Of a stretch of DNA of 64,000 nt, positions 26,108-36,521 are shown piece by piece. Below the pieces are notes generated by a model, which saw only the letters and a program-made list of their open reading frames with translations, did no database searches and was not told the DNA's origin. This DNA is from Streptomyces sp. NBC_00878. Lineage in GTDB: Bacteria > Actinomycetota > Actinomycetes > Streptomycetales > Streptomycetaceae. The DNA is taken from the NCBI RefSeq assembly GCF_026341515.1, contig NZ_JAPEOK010000001.1, positions 4,030,001-4,094,000 of the forward strand, given 5' to 3'. Position 1 is the stretch's first letter. Each line of letters opens with the position of its first letter. The translations under genes and the position numbers were made by a program.

Positions 26108-27640
26108 CTAGGGCAGCGCCCTGACCAGTGCCTCCAGTGCCCCGGGCCATCCACTGTCCGTCGGGGTTCCGTACCCCACGACCAAGGCGTCCAGGGGTGG
26201 GGCCGTGGCGGACGGGTGGCGGTAGCGGGTCAGGCCGTGGACCGCCAGGCCCTGCCAGACAGCCGCGCGGACGACCGTCTGCTCGGTGCCGGGCGGGAGT
26301 TGGAGTACCGCGTGGAGGCCGGCCGCGATGCCGGTGGCCGTCACTGAGGGCGCGTGGGCGGCCAGGGCGGAGACGAGTTGGTCGCGGCGACGGCGGTAAC
26401 GGAGGCGTGAGGCGCGTACGTGACGGTCGTACGCGCCCGACGTGATGAGCTCCGCCAGGGTCAGCTGGTCCAGCACTCCGCACGACCAGTCCGCGCCGCC
26501 CTTCGCCGCCGTCACCTCGGGCGCCAGGTCCGGCGGCAGGACCAGCCAGCCGAGGCGCAGGCCGGGGGCCAGGGACTTGCTGGCGGTGCCGAGGTACACC
26601 ACGCGGTCCGGGTCGAGGCCCTGGAGCGCGCCCACGGGTTGCCGGTCGTAGCGGAACTCCCCGTCGTAGTCGTCCTCCAGGATCAGCCCGCCCGTCCGCC
26701 GCGCCCAGTCGACGACGGCGGCCCGGCGGTCGGGGTGCAGGGGCACGCCCATGGGGAACTGGTGGGCAGGCGTCAGCAGCACCGCCCGCACCCCGGCCCC
26801 GGCCCCAGCCCCAGCCCCAGCGGAACCGCCCCTGCCCTCGCCCTTGTGCCCACGCCCGCCGCCACCGCCGGGGCCGCCGCCAGGGCCACGTGTACCTCTT
26901 GTTCTCCCCCCGCTCCGACCAAGCCCTCCCCCGGTCAACTCGTCCGTGCGCGTGCCCAGTTCGTCGAACGGCAGCGTCACCGAGCGCAGGCCCGCCCGCT
27001 CCACCAGCCCCCAGTGCACATCGAGCCCGTACGACTCCATCGCCAGCGCGCCCGCGCCCCGCTGTCGCAGTACCGCGCCGAGCAGCATCAGCCCGTGCGC
27101 GAACCCGGAGCAGATGAGGATGTGTTCGGGGTCGGCGCGTACGCCGCGCGCCCTGGCGAGGTAGCCCGCGAGCGCGGTGCGCAGTTCGAGGCGGCCTCGC
27201 GGATCCCCGTATCCGAGGGCGTCGTACGGGGCCGCCGCGAGCGCTCGGCGGGATGCCTTGAGCCACTCGGCGCGCGGGAAGGAGGCGAGGTCGGGGGTGC
27301 CGGGGACGAGGTCGTACGCCGGGCCGCCGGGCGAGCGCGGCCGGGGCGGGGCGGAGGCCGGTGCCACCACCGCGCGTTCCGCCACCCGCGTGCCGGAGCC
27401 CTGGCGGGCGGTGAGCCAGCCCTCGGCCACGAGGTCGGCGTACGCGTCGGCGACGGTGTTGCGCGCGATGCCCAGGTCGGCGGCGAGGGAACGGGACGAC
27501 GGCAGCCGGGTTCCGGACGCGAGCCGTCCGCCGCGTACCGCCTCCCGCAACGCGTCCGTCAGGCCTCTGCGCAGGCCGGAGCCGGTACGCGTCACGTCGA
27601 CATGCAGGTCCACACCGAAAGTGGCCCAGGATCTCACCAT
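26108..27640 (-). CDS. MocR-type transcription factor (GntR helix-turn-helix + aminotransferase fold)
   Basis: 510 residues. The N-terminal GntR winged helix (about 15-85: GTRLPSSRSLAADLGIARN, TVADAYADLVAEGWL) is fused to a fold-type I aminotransferase domain. That domain has YGDPRGRLELRTALAGYLAR, HQFPMGVPLHPDRR, LILEDDYDGEFRYD and the PLP lysine in TASKSLAPGLRLGW. MocR/PdxR proteins use PLP as effector to control pyridoxal or amino-acid genes. A Gly/Arg-rich insertion of about 45 residues (GPGGGPGGGGGRG and GAGAGAGAGAG) interrupts the large domain. The start is ATG 27640, with TATGGT 8 bases upstream. The divergent AhpD-like gene, 47 bases away, is the likely target (inference). Confidence 0.9.
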   Translation of the reverse strand: MVRSWATFGVDLHVDVTRTGSGLRRGLTDALREAVRGGRLASGTRLPSSRSLAADLGIARNTVADAYADLVAEGWLTARQGSGTRVAERAVVAPASAPPRPRSPGGPAYDLVPGTPDLASFPRAEWLKASRRALAAAPYDALGYGDPRGRLELRTALAGYLARARGVRADPEHILICSGFAHGLMLLGAVLRQRGAGALAMESYGLDVHWGLVERAGLRSVTLPFDELGTRTDELTGGGLGRSGGRTRGTRGPGGGPGGGGGRGHKGEGRGGSAGAGAGAGAGVRAVLLTPAHQFPMGVPLHPDRRAAVVDWARRTGGLILEDDYDGEFRYDRQPVGALQGLDPDRVVYLGTASKSLAPGLRLGWLVLPPDLAPEVTAAKGGADWSCGVLDQLTLAELITSGAYDRHVRASRLRYRRRRDQLVSALAAHAPSVTATGIAAGLHAVLQLPPGTEQTVVRAAVWQGLAVHGLTRYRHPSATAPPLDALVVGYGTPTDSGWPGALEALVRALP

Positions 27641-27687
27641 GGAAATGGACCATACTCCTGGGCTACTCCGGCCCTAGGCTCATGATC

Positions 27688-28269
27688 ATGACGACGAACA
27701 CCACCCCGACCGACACCACCCCCACCGCGACCACCCCCACCGCGACCAAGACCGCCGCGACCCGGACCGCCGCCGGCATCCCGCAGGGCACCCCGAACGC
27801 TCCCGAGCACACCCCCCGGCTCCAGTGGACGGAGTTCGCCCCCGAGGTCTTCGACGCCATGATCAAGCTGGACGCCGCCGCCCGGAAGGGTGTCGACCCG
27901 GTGCTGCTGGAGCTGGTGAAGATCCGCGCGTCGCAGCTCAACCACTGTGCGTTCTGCCTCGACATGCACACGAAGGACGCGTTCGCGGCGGGCGAGAGCG
28001 TCGAGCGGATCGTCCAGCTCAGCGCGTGGGAGGAGTCACGGCACTTCTACACGGAGAAGGAGCTCGCGGCGCTCGCGCTCGCCGAGGCCGTGACGGTCCT
28101 GACGGACGGCTTCGTACCGGACGAGGTGTACGAGGCCGCCGCCCGGCACTTCGACGAGGCCGAACTGGCCCAGCTGATCGCCGCGATCACGGTGATCAAC
28201 GCCTGGAACCGCTTCGGCGTGACCTGCCGTCTCGTGCCCGGCCACTACACGCCGGGCCAGTACAAGTAG
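27688..28269 (+). CDS. AhpD-like / carboxymuconolactone decarboxylase-family protein
   Basis: 193 residues. The N-terminus is a Thr/Ala-rich leader (TPTDTTPTATTPTATKTAAT). The all-helical core has PEVFDAMIKLDAAARKGVDP, the CxxC redox motif in NHCAFCLDMHTKDA and the end VINAWNRFGVTCRLVPGHY. Proteins of this kind act as alkylhydroperoxidases or thiol redox partners. The ATG at 27688 follows TAGGCT by seven bases, suggesting a leaderless mRNA; ATG 27682 is an alternative. The gene is divergent from the MocR-type regulator. Confidence 0.88.
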   Translation: MTTNTTPTDTTPTATTPTATKTAATRTAAGIPQGTPNAPEHTPRLQWTEFAPEVFDAMIKLDAAARKGVDPVLLELVKIRASQLNHCAFCLDMHTKDAFAAGESVERIVQLSAWEESRHFYTEKELAALALAEAVTVLTDGFVPDEVYEAAARHFDEAELAQLIAAITVINAWNRFGVTCRLVPGHYTPGQYK

Positions 28270-28281
28270 CCAATAAGTAGC

Positions 28282-28310
28282 CAACCGCATGGGCTACTGC
28301 CCAGCGGTTG
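28282..28310. terminator. Bidirectional hairpin terminator
   Basis: CAACCGC (28282-28288) pairs with GCGGTTG (28304-28310), extended inside by TGGG/CCCA past a one-base bulge. It fills the 50-base gap between the convergent AhpD-like and GMC oxidoreductase genes. Confidence 0.75.
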
Positions 28311-28319
28311 ACGTACTCC

Positions 28320-29897
28320 TCACACCTCGCCCCGCAGCAGGTCCGCGCACTTCTCGCCGACCATGAGCACCCCGAGCATCGGGTTCACGGCGGGCAACGT
28401 CGGGAAGACGGACGCGTCGGCGATCCGGATGCCTTCGAGACCGCGGATCCGCAACTCGGGGTCCACGACAGCCAGTTGGTCGTCCGGCGCTCCCATGCGG
28501 CAGGTGCCCGCCGGGTGGTACACGGTGTGGGCGACCTTCCGCGCGTACTCGCTCAGCTCCTCGTCCCCCGTGACGTCCGGTCCGGGGCACACCTCGCGCG
28601 TGAGCCAGTTCGCGAGCGGCTCGGACGCGGCGATCTCGCGGGCGATCCGGATGCCGTCGACGAGCGTGCGGCCGTCGTAGTCGTCCTCGTCCGTGAAGTA
28701 ACGGAAGTCGAGGGCGGGCTTCTCGGCCGGGTCGGCGCTCGTCAGGTACACCCGGCCGCGGCTGCGCGGCTTGGGGATGTTCGGAGTCATACAGACGCCG
28801 TGCGCGGGGCGTTCGTAACCGAGGCGCTCCGCGTGGTCCGTGAACGGGATCTGGTAGAAGTGGAACATCAGGTCGGGACCGGCGTGTTCGGGGTCGCGCC
28901 GCACGAACAGGCCCGCGTCGGCGTCCATCGCGGAGTTCTCGGGGATCGGTCCGTCCGTCTCCCAGACGATGACCGACTCGGGATGGTCGAGCAGGTTCTC
29001 GCCGACGCCCGGCAGGTCGTGGACGACGGGGATACCGAGCGCTTCGAGGTCCGCGCGCGGCCCGATACCGGAGTGCAGGAGCAGCCGGGGCGTGTCGACG
29101 GCACCGGCGCACAGCAGCACTTCGTTCCTGGCCTTGACCAGGACTTCCTCGCCGTCCTTGGTGCGTACGTGGACACCGCGGGCGCGCGTCCCGTCGAGCT
29201 CCAGCTTGTACGCCCAAGTCTCCAGCAGGAGACGGAGGTTGGGCCGTTCGTCCATGAACGGATGCAGGTAGGCGACCGACGCGCTCGACCGCTTGTTGTT
29301 CTCCGGGTGGTACGCGAGGTCGAAGAAGCCGACGCCCTCGGTGAACGGCTCCTTGTTGAAGCTCTCCATGCGCGGCACGCCGAGCGTCGCCGCCGCCGCG
29401 TCGACGAAGTCGCGGGCGATGGCGTTCTGGTCCTTCTCGTCGACCGGGACGATGTTGTTGAGCAGCCGCGGGAAGTACGCCTCCATCTGCCCCGCGCCCC
29501 AGCCCTCGGCGCCCGCCGCCTCCCACTCGTCCCAGTCGGAGGGCAGCGGATTGAACGCGATGAGGGTGTTGTGCGAGGAGCATCCGCCGAGGACGCGGGC
29601 GCGGCTGTGCCGGATGTGCGAGTTGCCGCGCGGCTGCTCGGTCGTCGGGTAGTCGTAGTCCAACTCCCCGCCGAGCAGGCCGACCCAGCGGCGCAGGGTC
29701 AGTACGTCGTCGCGGCCGACGTCGCTCGGACCGCCCTCGATGACGGCGACGGTGATGTCCGGGTTCTCGGTGAGCCGGGAGGCTATGACGGATCCCGCGG
29801 TGCCGCCGCCTATGACGACGTAGTCGTACGTGTTCGCTTCTTCGTTGTCGTACGTGTTCGCTTCACCGTTGTCGTACGCGTTCTCGTTATCGGGCAT
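28320..29897 (-). CDS. GMC-family flavin oxidoreductase, probable choline dehydrogenase/oxidase
   Basis: 525 residues. The FAD-binding Rossmann motif is VVIGGGTAGSVIASRL (about 27-42), with the GMC signatures RARVLGGCSSHN and LLCAGAVDTPRLLLHSGIGP. The C-terminal block holds the catalytic His (about 461, TVYHPAGTCRMG) and the partner Asn (about 505, PAVNPMLGV). It should oxidise choline to betaine aldehyde, judged mainly from the aldehyde dehydrogenase gene 65 bases upstream on the same strand. The first 25 residues contain a tandem repeat (AYDNGEANTYDNEEANTYDY) not normal for the family. The start is ATG 29897. Other alcohol substrates cannot be excluded. Confidence 0.87.
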   Translation of the reverse strand: MPDNENAYDNGEANTYDNEEANTYDYVVIGGGTAGSVIASRLTENPDITVAVIEGGPSDVGRDDVLTLRRWVGLLGGELDYDYPTTEQPRGNSHIRHSRARVLGGCSSHNTLIAFNPLPSDWDEWEAAGAEGWGAGQMEAYFPRLLNNIVPVDEKDQNAIARDFVDAAAATLGVPRMESFNKEPFTEGVGFFDLAYHPENNKRSSASVAYLHPFMDERPNLRLLLETWAYKLELDGTRARGVHVRTKDGEEVLVKARNEVLLCAGAVDTPRLLLHSGIGPRADLEALGIPVVHDLPGVGENLLDHPESVIVWETDGPIPENSAMDADAGLFVRRDPEHAGPDLMFHFYQIPFTDHAERLGYERPAHGVCMTPNIPKPRSRGRVYLTSADPAEKPALDFRYFTDEDDYDGRTLVDGIRIAREIAASEPLANWLTREVCPGPDVTGDEELSEYARKVAHTVYHPAGTCRMGAPDDQLAVVDPELRIRGLEGIRIADASVFPTLPAVNPMLGVLMVGEKCADLLRGEV

Positions 29898-29962
29898 GGC
29901 GTGGCGCTCCAACGTGCTGTGTGCGGTGGGGCAGGGTGACGGGGTCGGTTCGGGGCCGGTCG

Positions 29963-31474
29963 TCAGCCCGCGAACCACCTGACCGGCTTCGGCGCGAGGT
30001 TCTGGTACACGTGCTTGGTCTCACGGTACTCGGCGAGCCCCGCGGGCCCGAGTTCGCGCCCCACGCCGCTCTTGCCGAAGCCGCCCCACTCCGCCTGCGG
30101 GAGGTAGGGGTGGAAGTCGTTGATCCAGACGGTGCCGTGCCGCAGCAGGCGGGCGACGCGCCGGGCGCGCCCCGCGTCCGCGGTCCAGACGGCTCCCGCG
30201 AGCCCGAACTCCGTGTCGTTGGCGAGCGCGACGGCCTCGTCCTCCGTACGGAAGGTCTCGACGGTCAGGACCGGGCCGAACATCTCTTCCCGGACGACCC
30301 GCATGTCGCGGTGGCACTGGTCGAGGACGGTCGGCTCGTAGAAGTAGCCGGTGGCGGGCCGCTCGGCGGACGGCTCGGGGCGGGCGCCGCCGGCTCGCAG
30401 CACCGCGCCCTCGGCGAGGGCGGAGGCGACGTACGACTCGGTCTTCTCGCGTTGGTCGGCGGAGACGAGCGGTCCGCACTCGACGCCGTCCTCGGTGCCG
30501 CGGCCGAGCCGGATCCGCTCGGCCCGCCACGCCAGTTCGGCGACGAAGCGCTCGCGTACGGACTCCTCGATGATGAGCCGGGAACCGGCGGAGCACACCT
30601 GCCCGCTGTGGATGAAGGCGGCGTTGAGAGCCTGGTCGACGGCGGTGTCGAACCCCTCCTCCGTGGCGCAGGCGTCGGCGAAGACGACGTTGGGGTTCTT
30701 GCCGCCGAGTTCGAGGGCGACCTTCTTCACCGTGACGGCGGCGGCCTGCGCGACCTTCGTACCGCTGACGAGTCCGCCCGTGAACGACACCAGGTCGACG
30801 TCCGGATGCTCGGCGAGCCGGGCGCCGACGCTGTGGCCGGGTCCGGTGACGATGTTGGCGACGCCGTCGGGCAGCCCGGCCTCGGCGAGCAGCTCGATGA
30901 GGGCGACCGTCGTCAGCGGGGTGATCTCGCTCGGCTTGACGACGAAGGTGTTCCCGGCGGCGAGGGCGGGGGCGATCTTCCAACTCGCTTGCAGGAGCGG
31001 GTAGTTCCAGGGGGTGATCATCGCGCAGACGCCGACGGGTTCGTGCACGACGACGCTGTGGATGTCGTCCGACCCGGCGTCGACGACCCGGCCGGCGCCC
31101 TCTCCGACGACGAGATCGGCGAAGTACCGGAAGGCGTCGGCGACACAGTCGATGTCGACGCGCCCCTCCTCCAGGGTCTTGCCCGCGTCCCGGCTTTCGA
31201 GGAGCCCGAGCCGTTCGCGGTCGCGTACGAGGAAGTCGGCGACGCGGCGCAGGAGCGCGGCCCGCTCGGCGACGGGCGTGCCCGGCCACTCTCCGTGGTC
31301 GAAGGCGCGCCGGGCGGCCTCGACGGCGGCGTCCGTGTCCGGTACGCCGCCTTCCGCGACCACGGCGAACGTCTTGGCGTCCGCCGGGTCGAGAATGTCG
31401 CGCGTGGCCCCCGAAGCGGCCGCACGCCACTCTCCGCCCACGTGAATCGTCTGCTGCGCCTGGTTTCCCGACAT
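29963..31474 (-). CDS. betB: Betaine-aldehyde dehydrogenase-like enzyme
   Basis: A 503-residue NAD(P)-dependent aldehyde dehydrogenase. It shows TPWNYPLLQASWKIAPALAAG, the general base Glu255 in ALELGGKNPNVVF, the nucleophile Cys294 in SGQVCSAGSRL, and EEMFGPVLTVETF. With the GMC oxidoreductase downstream it would complete choline to glycine betaine, an osmoprotectant. The start is ATG 31474, preceded by GGAAGG. A perfect 14-bp palindrome 39 bases upstream is a good operator candidate. I use betB because of the gene pair; the substrate is inferred. Confidence 0.88.
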   Translation of the reverse strand: MSGNQAQQTIHVGGEWRAAASGATRDILDPADAKTFAVVAEGGVPDTDAAVEAARRAFDHGEWPGTPVAERAALLRRVADFLVRDRERLGLLESRDAGKTLEEGRVDIDCVADAFRYFADLVVGEGAGRVVDAGSDDIHSVVVHEPVGVCAMITPWNYPLLQASWKIAPALAAGNTFVVKPSEITPLTTVALIELLAEAGLPDGVANIVTGPGHSVGARLAEHPDVDLVSFTGGLVSGTKVAQAAAVTVKKVALELGGKNPNVVFADACATEEGFDTAVDQALNAAFIHSGQVCSAGSRLIIEESVRERFVAELAWRAERIRLGRGTEDGVECGPLVSADQREKTESYVASALAEGAVLRAGGARPEPSAERPATGYFYEPTVLDQCHRDMRVVREEMFGPVLTVETFRTEDEAVALANDTEFGLAGAVWTADAGRARRVARLLRHGTVWINDFHPYLPQAEWGGFGKSGVGRELGPAGLAEYRETKHVYQNLAPKPVRWFAG

Positions 31475-31512
31475 GATCGGTGCTGCCTTCCGTTCCTGTT
31501 CCGTGCCCCTGT

Positions 31513-31526
31513 GTCACACGTGTGAC
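31513..31526. promoter_or_regulatory. 14-bp perfect palindrome upstream of betB, candidate operator
   Basis: GTCACACGTGTGAC is perfectly symmetric and lies 39 bases before the betB ATG on the minus strand, where a repressor would block transcription of the choline/betaine pair. No regulator gene of this pathway is adjacent. The rest of 31475-31836 holds a 7-bp repeat (CCTGGGA, about 31788-31812) and the mdh terminator, but no gene. Confidence 0.5.
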
Positions 31527-31740
31527 GCTCGGGGGCCGGGAGCACCTGCCCCTGACCCTGGAATGCATGCACAACCGGTGACGGAAAGTGCGCGGCGTCA
31601 CTCAAGAAGGCCGTGCTCAGCCAGCGTACGGCCCGGCCGGCGTACGGCAGTTGGAGCACCGGGGTCCATGCCTTCGCGGTCCGCCTGGAACTGGAAGAGG
31701 GTCACCACCCCCAGGTGAGCGGTAAGGCGCGGTGCGCAGA

Positions 31741-31777
31741 AAGCCGCCCCCGGGGAGCGAGCTCCCGGGGGCGGCTT
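31741..31777 (-). terminator. mdh terminator
   Basis: AAGCCGCCCCCGGGGAGC pairs with GCTCCCGGGGGCGGCTT through 17 base pairs with one bulged G and a 2-base loop. It starts about 60 bases past the mdh stop on the minus strand. Confidence 0.85.
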
Positions 31778-31836
31778 CAGGCTTGGGGCCTGGGACCTGG
31801 GACCTGGGACCTGAGGCTCGGCCTTCGGGCTTCGGC

Positions 31837-33468
<1,632 letters not shown>

Positions 33469-34791
33469 TTACTCCGTGCAGCCCTCCGTGCCCGAGGCCT
33501 GGAGGGTGCCGCAGGCCTTCGCCTGGGTGGCGCTCTTCACGGCCACCATCGGGGTGTAGGCGTCGGTGTCCGTGGTCTCGGCGGTCTGGGCGGCTGCCGA
33601 GCCCGCCGTGATCCGGACCTCGTCGCCGGGCGCGGCCCCCGTGATGCGCGCCCACGCGGCCCCGCACGTCTCGCTGTAGCGGACCTCGACCTTGGCGGTG
33701 CCGACGGTGGCCGTCTCGACGGTCTGCGCCAACGTGCCGCCGCAGCCCATGCTTTCCGGGTCCTTGCCCGCGCAGTCCGCGCCGAAGCACTCGACACCGG
33801 CCGGCAGCTCCTTGCTGACGGTCGGTGTCGGCGACGGCTTGGTGTCGCTCCCTGCCGTGTCGTTGCCCCCCGGGTTCGTGAGGAACCAGGCAGCGGCTAT
33901 CACCACGAGCGCGCCCACGACCCCCGCGAGGAACATCTTGAGCCGCCGCTTCCCCGGCCGCCCGTCGGGCGAACCGCCGGAACGCGGCCGCGCGTCCTGA
34001 GGCGGACCCCCGGCGGAACCGGTGGAACTGGCGGGACCGGCCATGCCGGACGGCCCGAAGGAACCCGCCGGGCCATAGCCCGACGCCCCGGACGAGCCGG
34101 GCGCACCGGCCGAGCCGGAGGAACCGGCCGCGCCGACACCCGACGCACCAAGGCCCCCGGGGTATCCATACCCCCCGGACGACCCGGAGGTCCCCGCCGA
34201 CCCCGGAGGCGCGGCAACGACTCCCCAGCCGCCACCGCGCGATCCCGAGCCCGAGCCCGGCCTTCCGTCGGCGCCACTACCGCTATCGCCCCCGTACGGC
34301 GTCCGCCGGTCGTCTCCCGACACGGGAGTCTTCGGCGGCACCGTGGGTGCCACCCCGGCCGGACCGGCGATACCCGGCTTGGGCGCCGCCGTCGTACTAC
34401 CCCCGGCGCGCGCCTGCTTCCCGTTCCTTCCCCCCTTGGCCGAAGCCGTCCCGAGCTCCCCGAGCGCAGCGCGCGCCTGGGAGATCCGGATCGCTTCCAT
34501 GGTCATGTCGTGGCGCATCTCCGAGCGGCTCCAGGCCCGCTCAGCAAGCTCCCACATGGTCGTCAGATGGACGGGATTGGTCCCAGTCACCTCGGCCAAC
34601 GCCACGATCGCGCCCTTCGGCGCGAGCAGTCGGCCGTTCAGATACCGCTCCCAGGACGTCTTGCTGTACCCGGTGCGGTCGGCCACGGCGGCGACACTCA
34701 GTCCGCTGCGGTCGACCAACCGGCGCAGCTGGCTGGCGAACTCCCTGACCTGCGGATCGAGTTCATCCGGCAAGGCCCTCCAACGAGGCAT
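33469..34791 (-). CDS. Helix-turn-helix membrane protein with extracytoplasmic DUF2690
   Basis: 440 residues. The N-terminal XRE-like helix-turn-helix (about 12-65: LRRLVDRSGLSVAAVADRTG, YSKTSWERYLNGRLLAPKGA) is joined by a roughly 200-residue Gly/Ser/Pro/Ala-rich linker to one TM helix (FLAGVVGALVVIAAAWFL). The DUF2690 domain outside has three conserved Cys (VECFGADCAGKDPESMGC) and further Cys (SETCGAAWARI, KACGTL). The design suggests a DNA-binding protein tethered to the membrane that senses the envelope (inference). The 35744 gene has the same helix-turn-helix and topology, so they are paralogues. The start is ATG 34791 after a G-rich ribosome-binding site. Confidence 0.85.
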   Translation of the reverse strand: MPRWRALPDELDPQVREFASQLRRLVDRSGLSVAAVADRTGYSKTSWERYLNGRLLAPKGAIVALAEVTGTNPVHLTTMWELAERAWSRSEMRHDMTMEAIRISQARAALGELGTASAKGGRNGKQARAGGSTTAAPKPGIAGPAGVAPTVPPKTPVSGDDRRTPYGGDSGSGADGRPGSGSGSRGGGWGVVAAPPGSAGTSGSSGGYGYPGGLGASGVGAAGSSGSAGAPGSSGASGYGPAGSFGPSGMAGPASSTGSAGGPPQDARPRSGGSPDGRPGKRRLKMFLAGVVGALVVIAAAWFLTNPGGNDTAGSDTKPSPTPTVSKELPAGVECFGADCAGKDPESMGCGGTLAQTVETATVGTAKVEVRYSETCGAAWARITGAAPGDEVRITAGSAAAQTAETTDTDAYTPMVAVKSATQAKACGTLQASGTEGCTE

Positions 34792-35743
34792 TGCTACCCC
34801 CCTCTTTCCCCCCGTACGTGCTGGCTTTTCCCGCGCGTGAAGCCCTCTGCCGAGTCCTCGTTCCGGCTACCCACAGGGATGCGCAGAGCAAGGATCTCAG
34901 TTCCCGGGATGGGGGCGCACGGGAGCATTCGGGCCTGTGGGCATGCACCGTTGCACGCCCGTTGGTCTGCGGTCCAGTGTCCCACCGACTTCCCTCCCGG
35001 CCGACAGGATCACCTGGTCAATGCACGGGACGTCCCGGAGCGTCCCGATTGCCCACGTTATCCCCGGTGTCATGGGTGATCAGCGTAAATCCTCGAACTT
35101 GTCAACACATCGACACATGGGGAACACATGCGCGACCTCGTGCGTCCCTCGCGTCTTCAAGGGGAACACCCGCACGCCAAGGGCAGGTTGGATCGTCGAC
35201 CGCCCAGGCCGTCACCGTGACGACGGCGAACGGCCTCGCGCTCGGCACGGGCGGCCCACTCGCGGCGGCGACTTCCGGGTCCGCCGCGTCTGCGCAGGTC
35301 ATCGACGGTATCGGCGGCACGTATAACGATTGAGACGACGAAAAGCACGCTCCCGTCCGCCGCCTCACCAGCAGCGACGCGACGTGTCCGTGGCGGACGG
35401 TCCTGTACGCGGACGACGCCGAGCGGAGGTCGGCAACGGCTTGAAACACCCCTTCGCGAAGTACGACATCGACGGGCCCTTCGACCGGAAGACGCACCGG
35501 AGGGCATTCACGACATCACGAAAAGGTGACTTTCGGCCAAGCGAAAGACGGCCTCGACGGCCCATACGGGAGCGGCAAGTTACGTACAGCGGCTACGGGC
35601 GGAACGTCACGTTCGAGCGACTGAGCGGGAAGTACTACGTCAAGATCGGTACGCAGCGGAAGTCTCGGCGCATGGCCGGCGCGGCCTACCTCCCTCGCCC
35701 CTCGCTCATCGGACGCCCCTCGGACTCTCACTCCGACGTGTGA
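34792..35743. other. 950-bp stretch with no intact gene, possibly decayed coding sequence
   Basis: Open frames are short, switch frames and lack ribosome-binding sites. Peptide-like fragments such as GTGGPLAAATSGSAASAQVI and LSGKYYVKIGTQRKSRR appear in different plus-strand frames, and G+C is slightly lower than around it. The left 250 bases must contain the promoter of the DUF2690 gene. I see no family resemblance. It could be a decayed small gene or simply noncoding. Confidence 0.4.
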
Positions 35744-36277
35744 TCACGCCAAGGTGAAGGCCCCGATCACCGCGGTCAGCAGCAGGAGCAGGACGAGCAG
35801 CAGGGCGAAGAGCAGCAGGCGGTGCGAGGAGGCCCAGGAAGCCGCGACGGCGGCAGGTTCCGGTTCCGGCGTCTCGGCGAGCAGGTCCCACCAGGGGACC
35901 GTGGGGACGTCCTCGTACGCGCCCTCCTCCGCCGTCCGGTTCGTACGCGCGCCTCCGCCGGGGGGCGCGCCGGCCGGAGCCGGTGCCGGAACCTGAACCG
36001 GAACCACGATGCGCGGCCACACCCGCACCGCCATCTCCCAGCGCACGCAGAAGCGCTCCGCGTCCGTCCTCGTGACGCGGCACAGGGCAACGACCGCCTG
36101 CCGGGGCGGGGGCTGCGTCGCGTTCAGATAGCGGTGCCAGGAGGACTTGCTGTACGCCGTGCGCTCGCCCAGGGCCACCAGGCTGAGCCCGGTACGGTCC
36201 TTGAGCAGCCGCAGCTGCTCCACGAAGTGCCGCACCTCCGGCGGAAGATCCGCAGGCAGTGGCTGCCAGGCGCTCAT
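35744..36277 (-). CDS. Helix-turn-helix membrane protein, paralogue of the 33469 gene
   Basis: 177 residues. The N-terminal XRE-like domain (LPADLPPEVRHFVEQLRLLK, RTGLSLVALGERTAYSKSSW, HRYLNATQPPPRQAVVALC) matches the 33469 protein nearly position by position. A Pro/Ala/Gly linker follows, then one C-terminal TM helix (LLLFALLLVLLLLLTAVIGA) with almost nothing outside the membrane. The start is ATG 36277, with GGAGAAGG immediately upstream. Unlike its paralogue it lacks a sensor domain, so it may depend on a partner. Function unknown. Confidence 0.8.
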   Translation of the reverse strand: MSAWQPLPADLPPEVRHFVEQLRLLKDRTGLSLVALGERTAYSKSSWHRYLNATQPPPRQAVVALCRVTRTDAERFCVRWEMAVRVWPRIVVPVQVPAPAPAGAPPGGGARTNRTAEEGAYEDVPTVPWWDLLAETPEPEPAAVAASWASSHRLLLFALLLVLLLLLTAVIGAFTLA

Positions 36278-36446
36278 CCTTCTCCTCGCCCCCTCATCGT
36301 CCCTCCACACGCTTCCCCCCTACGACCGGGTGACGGCACCGACGGCGGATTGGTTCCCTTCGAAGCCGCCGCGGGACGTACGCCACACGTGCGCCACATG
36401 TACGCCGCACACGGGCGGGCCGACGGGCGCCGCCCCCGCCCACGAA

Positions 36447-36481
36447 GAAGCCCGCCTTCCTCGCGAGAGGGAGCGGGCTTC
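36447..36481 (-). terminator. Terminator of the folD-DUF3017 operon
   Basis: GAAGCCCGC (36447-36455) pairs with GCGGGCTTC (36473-36481), with additional pairing CCTC/GAGG inside. It lies 41 bases past the DUF3017 stop. Confidence 0.85.
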
Positions 36482-36521
36482 GTCACACGCTCGCCGGGTA
36501 CGCCGGGTGCGCCCACGTCCG

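Noticed and set aside
35330..35743. 137-codon plus-strand frame
   Set aside because: No ribosome-binding site, mixed composition and no recognisable domain; kept only as part of the degenerate stretch.
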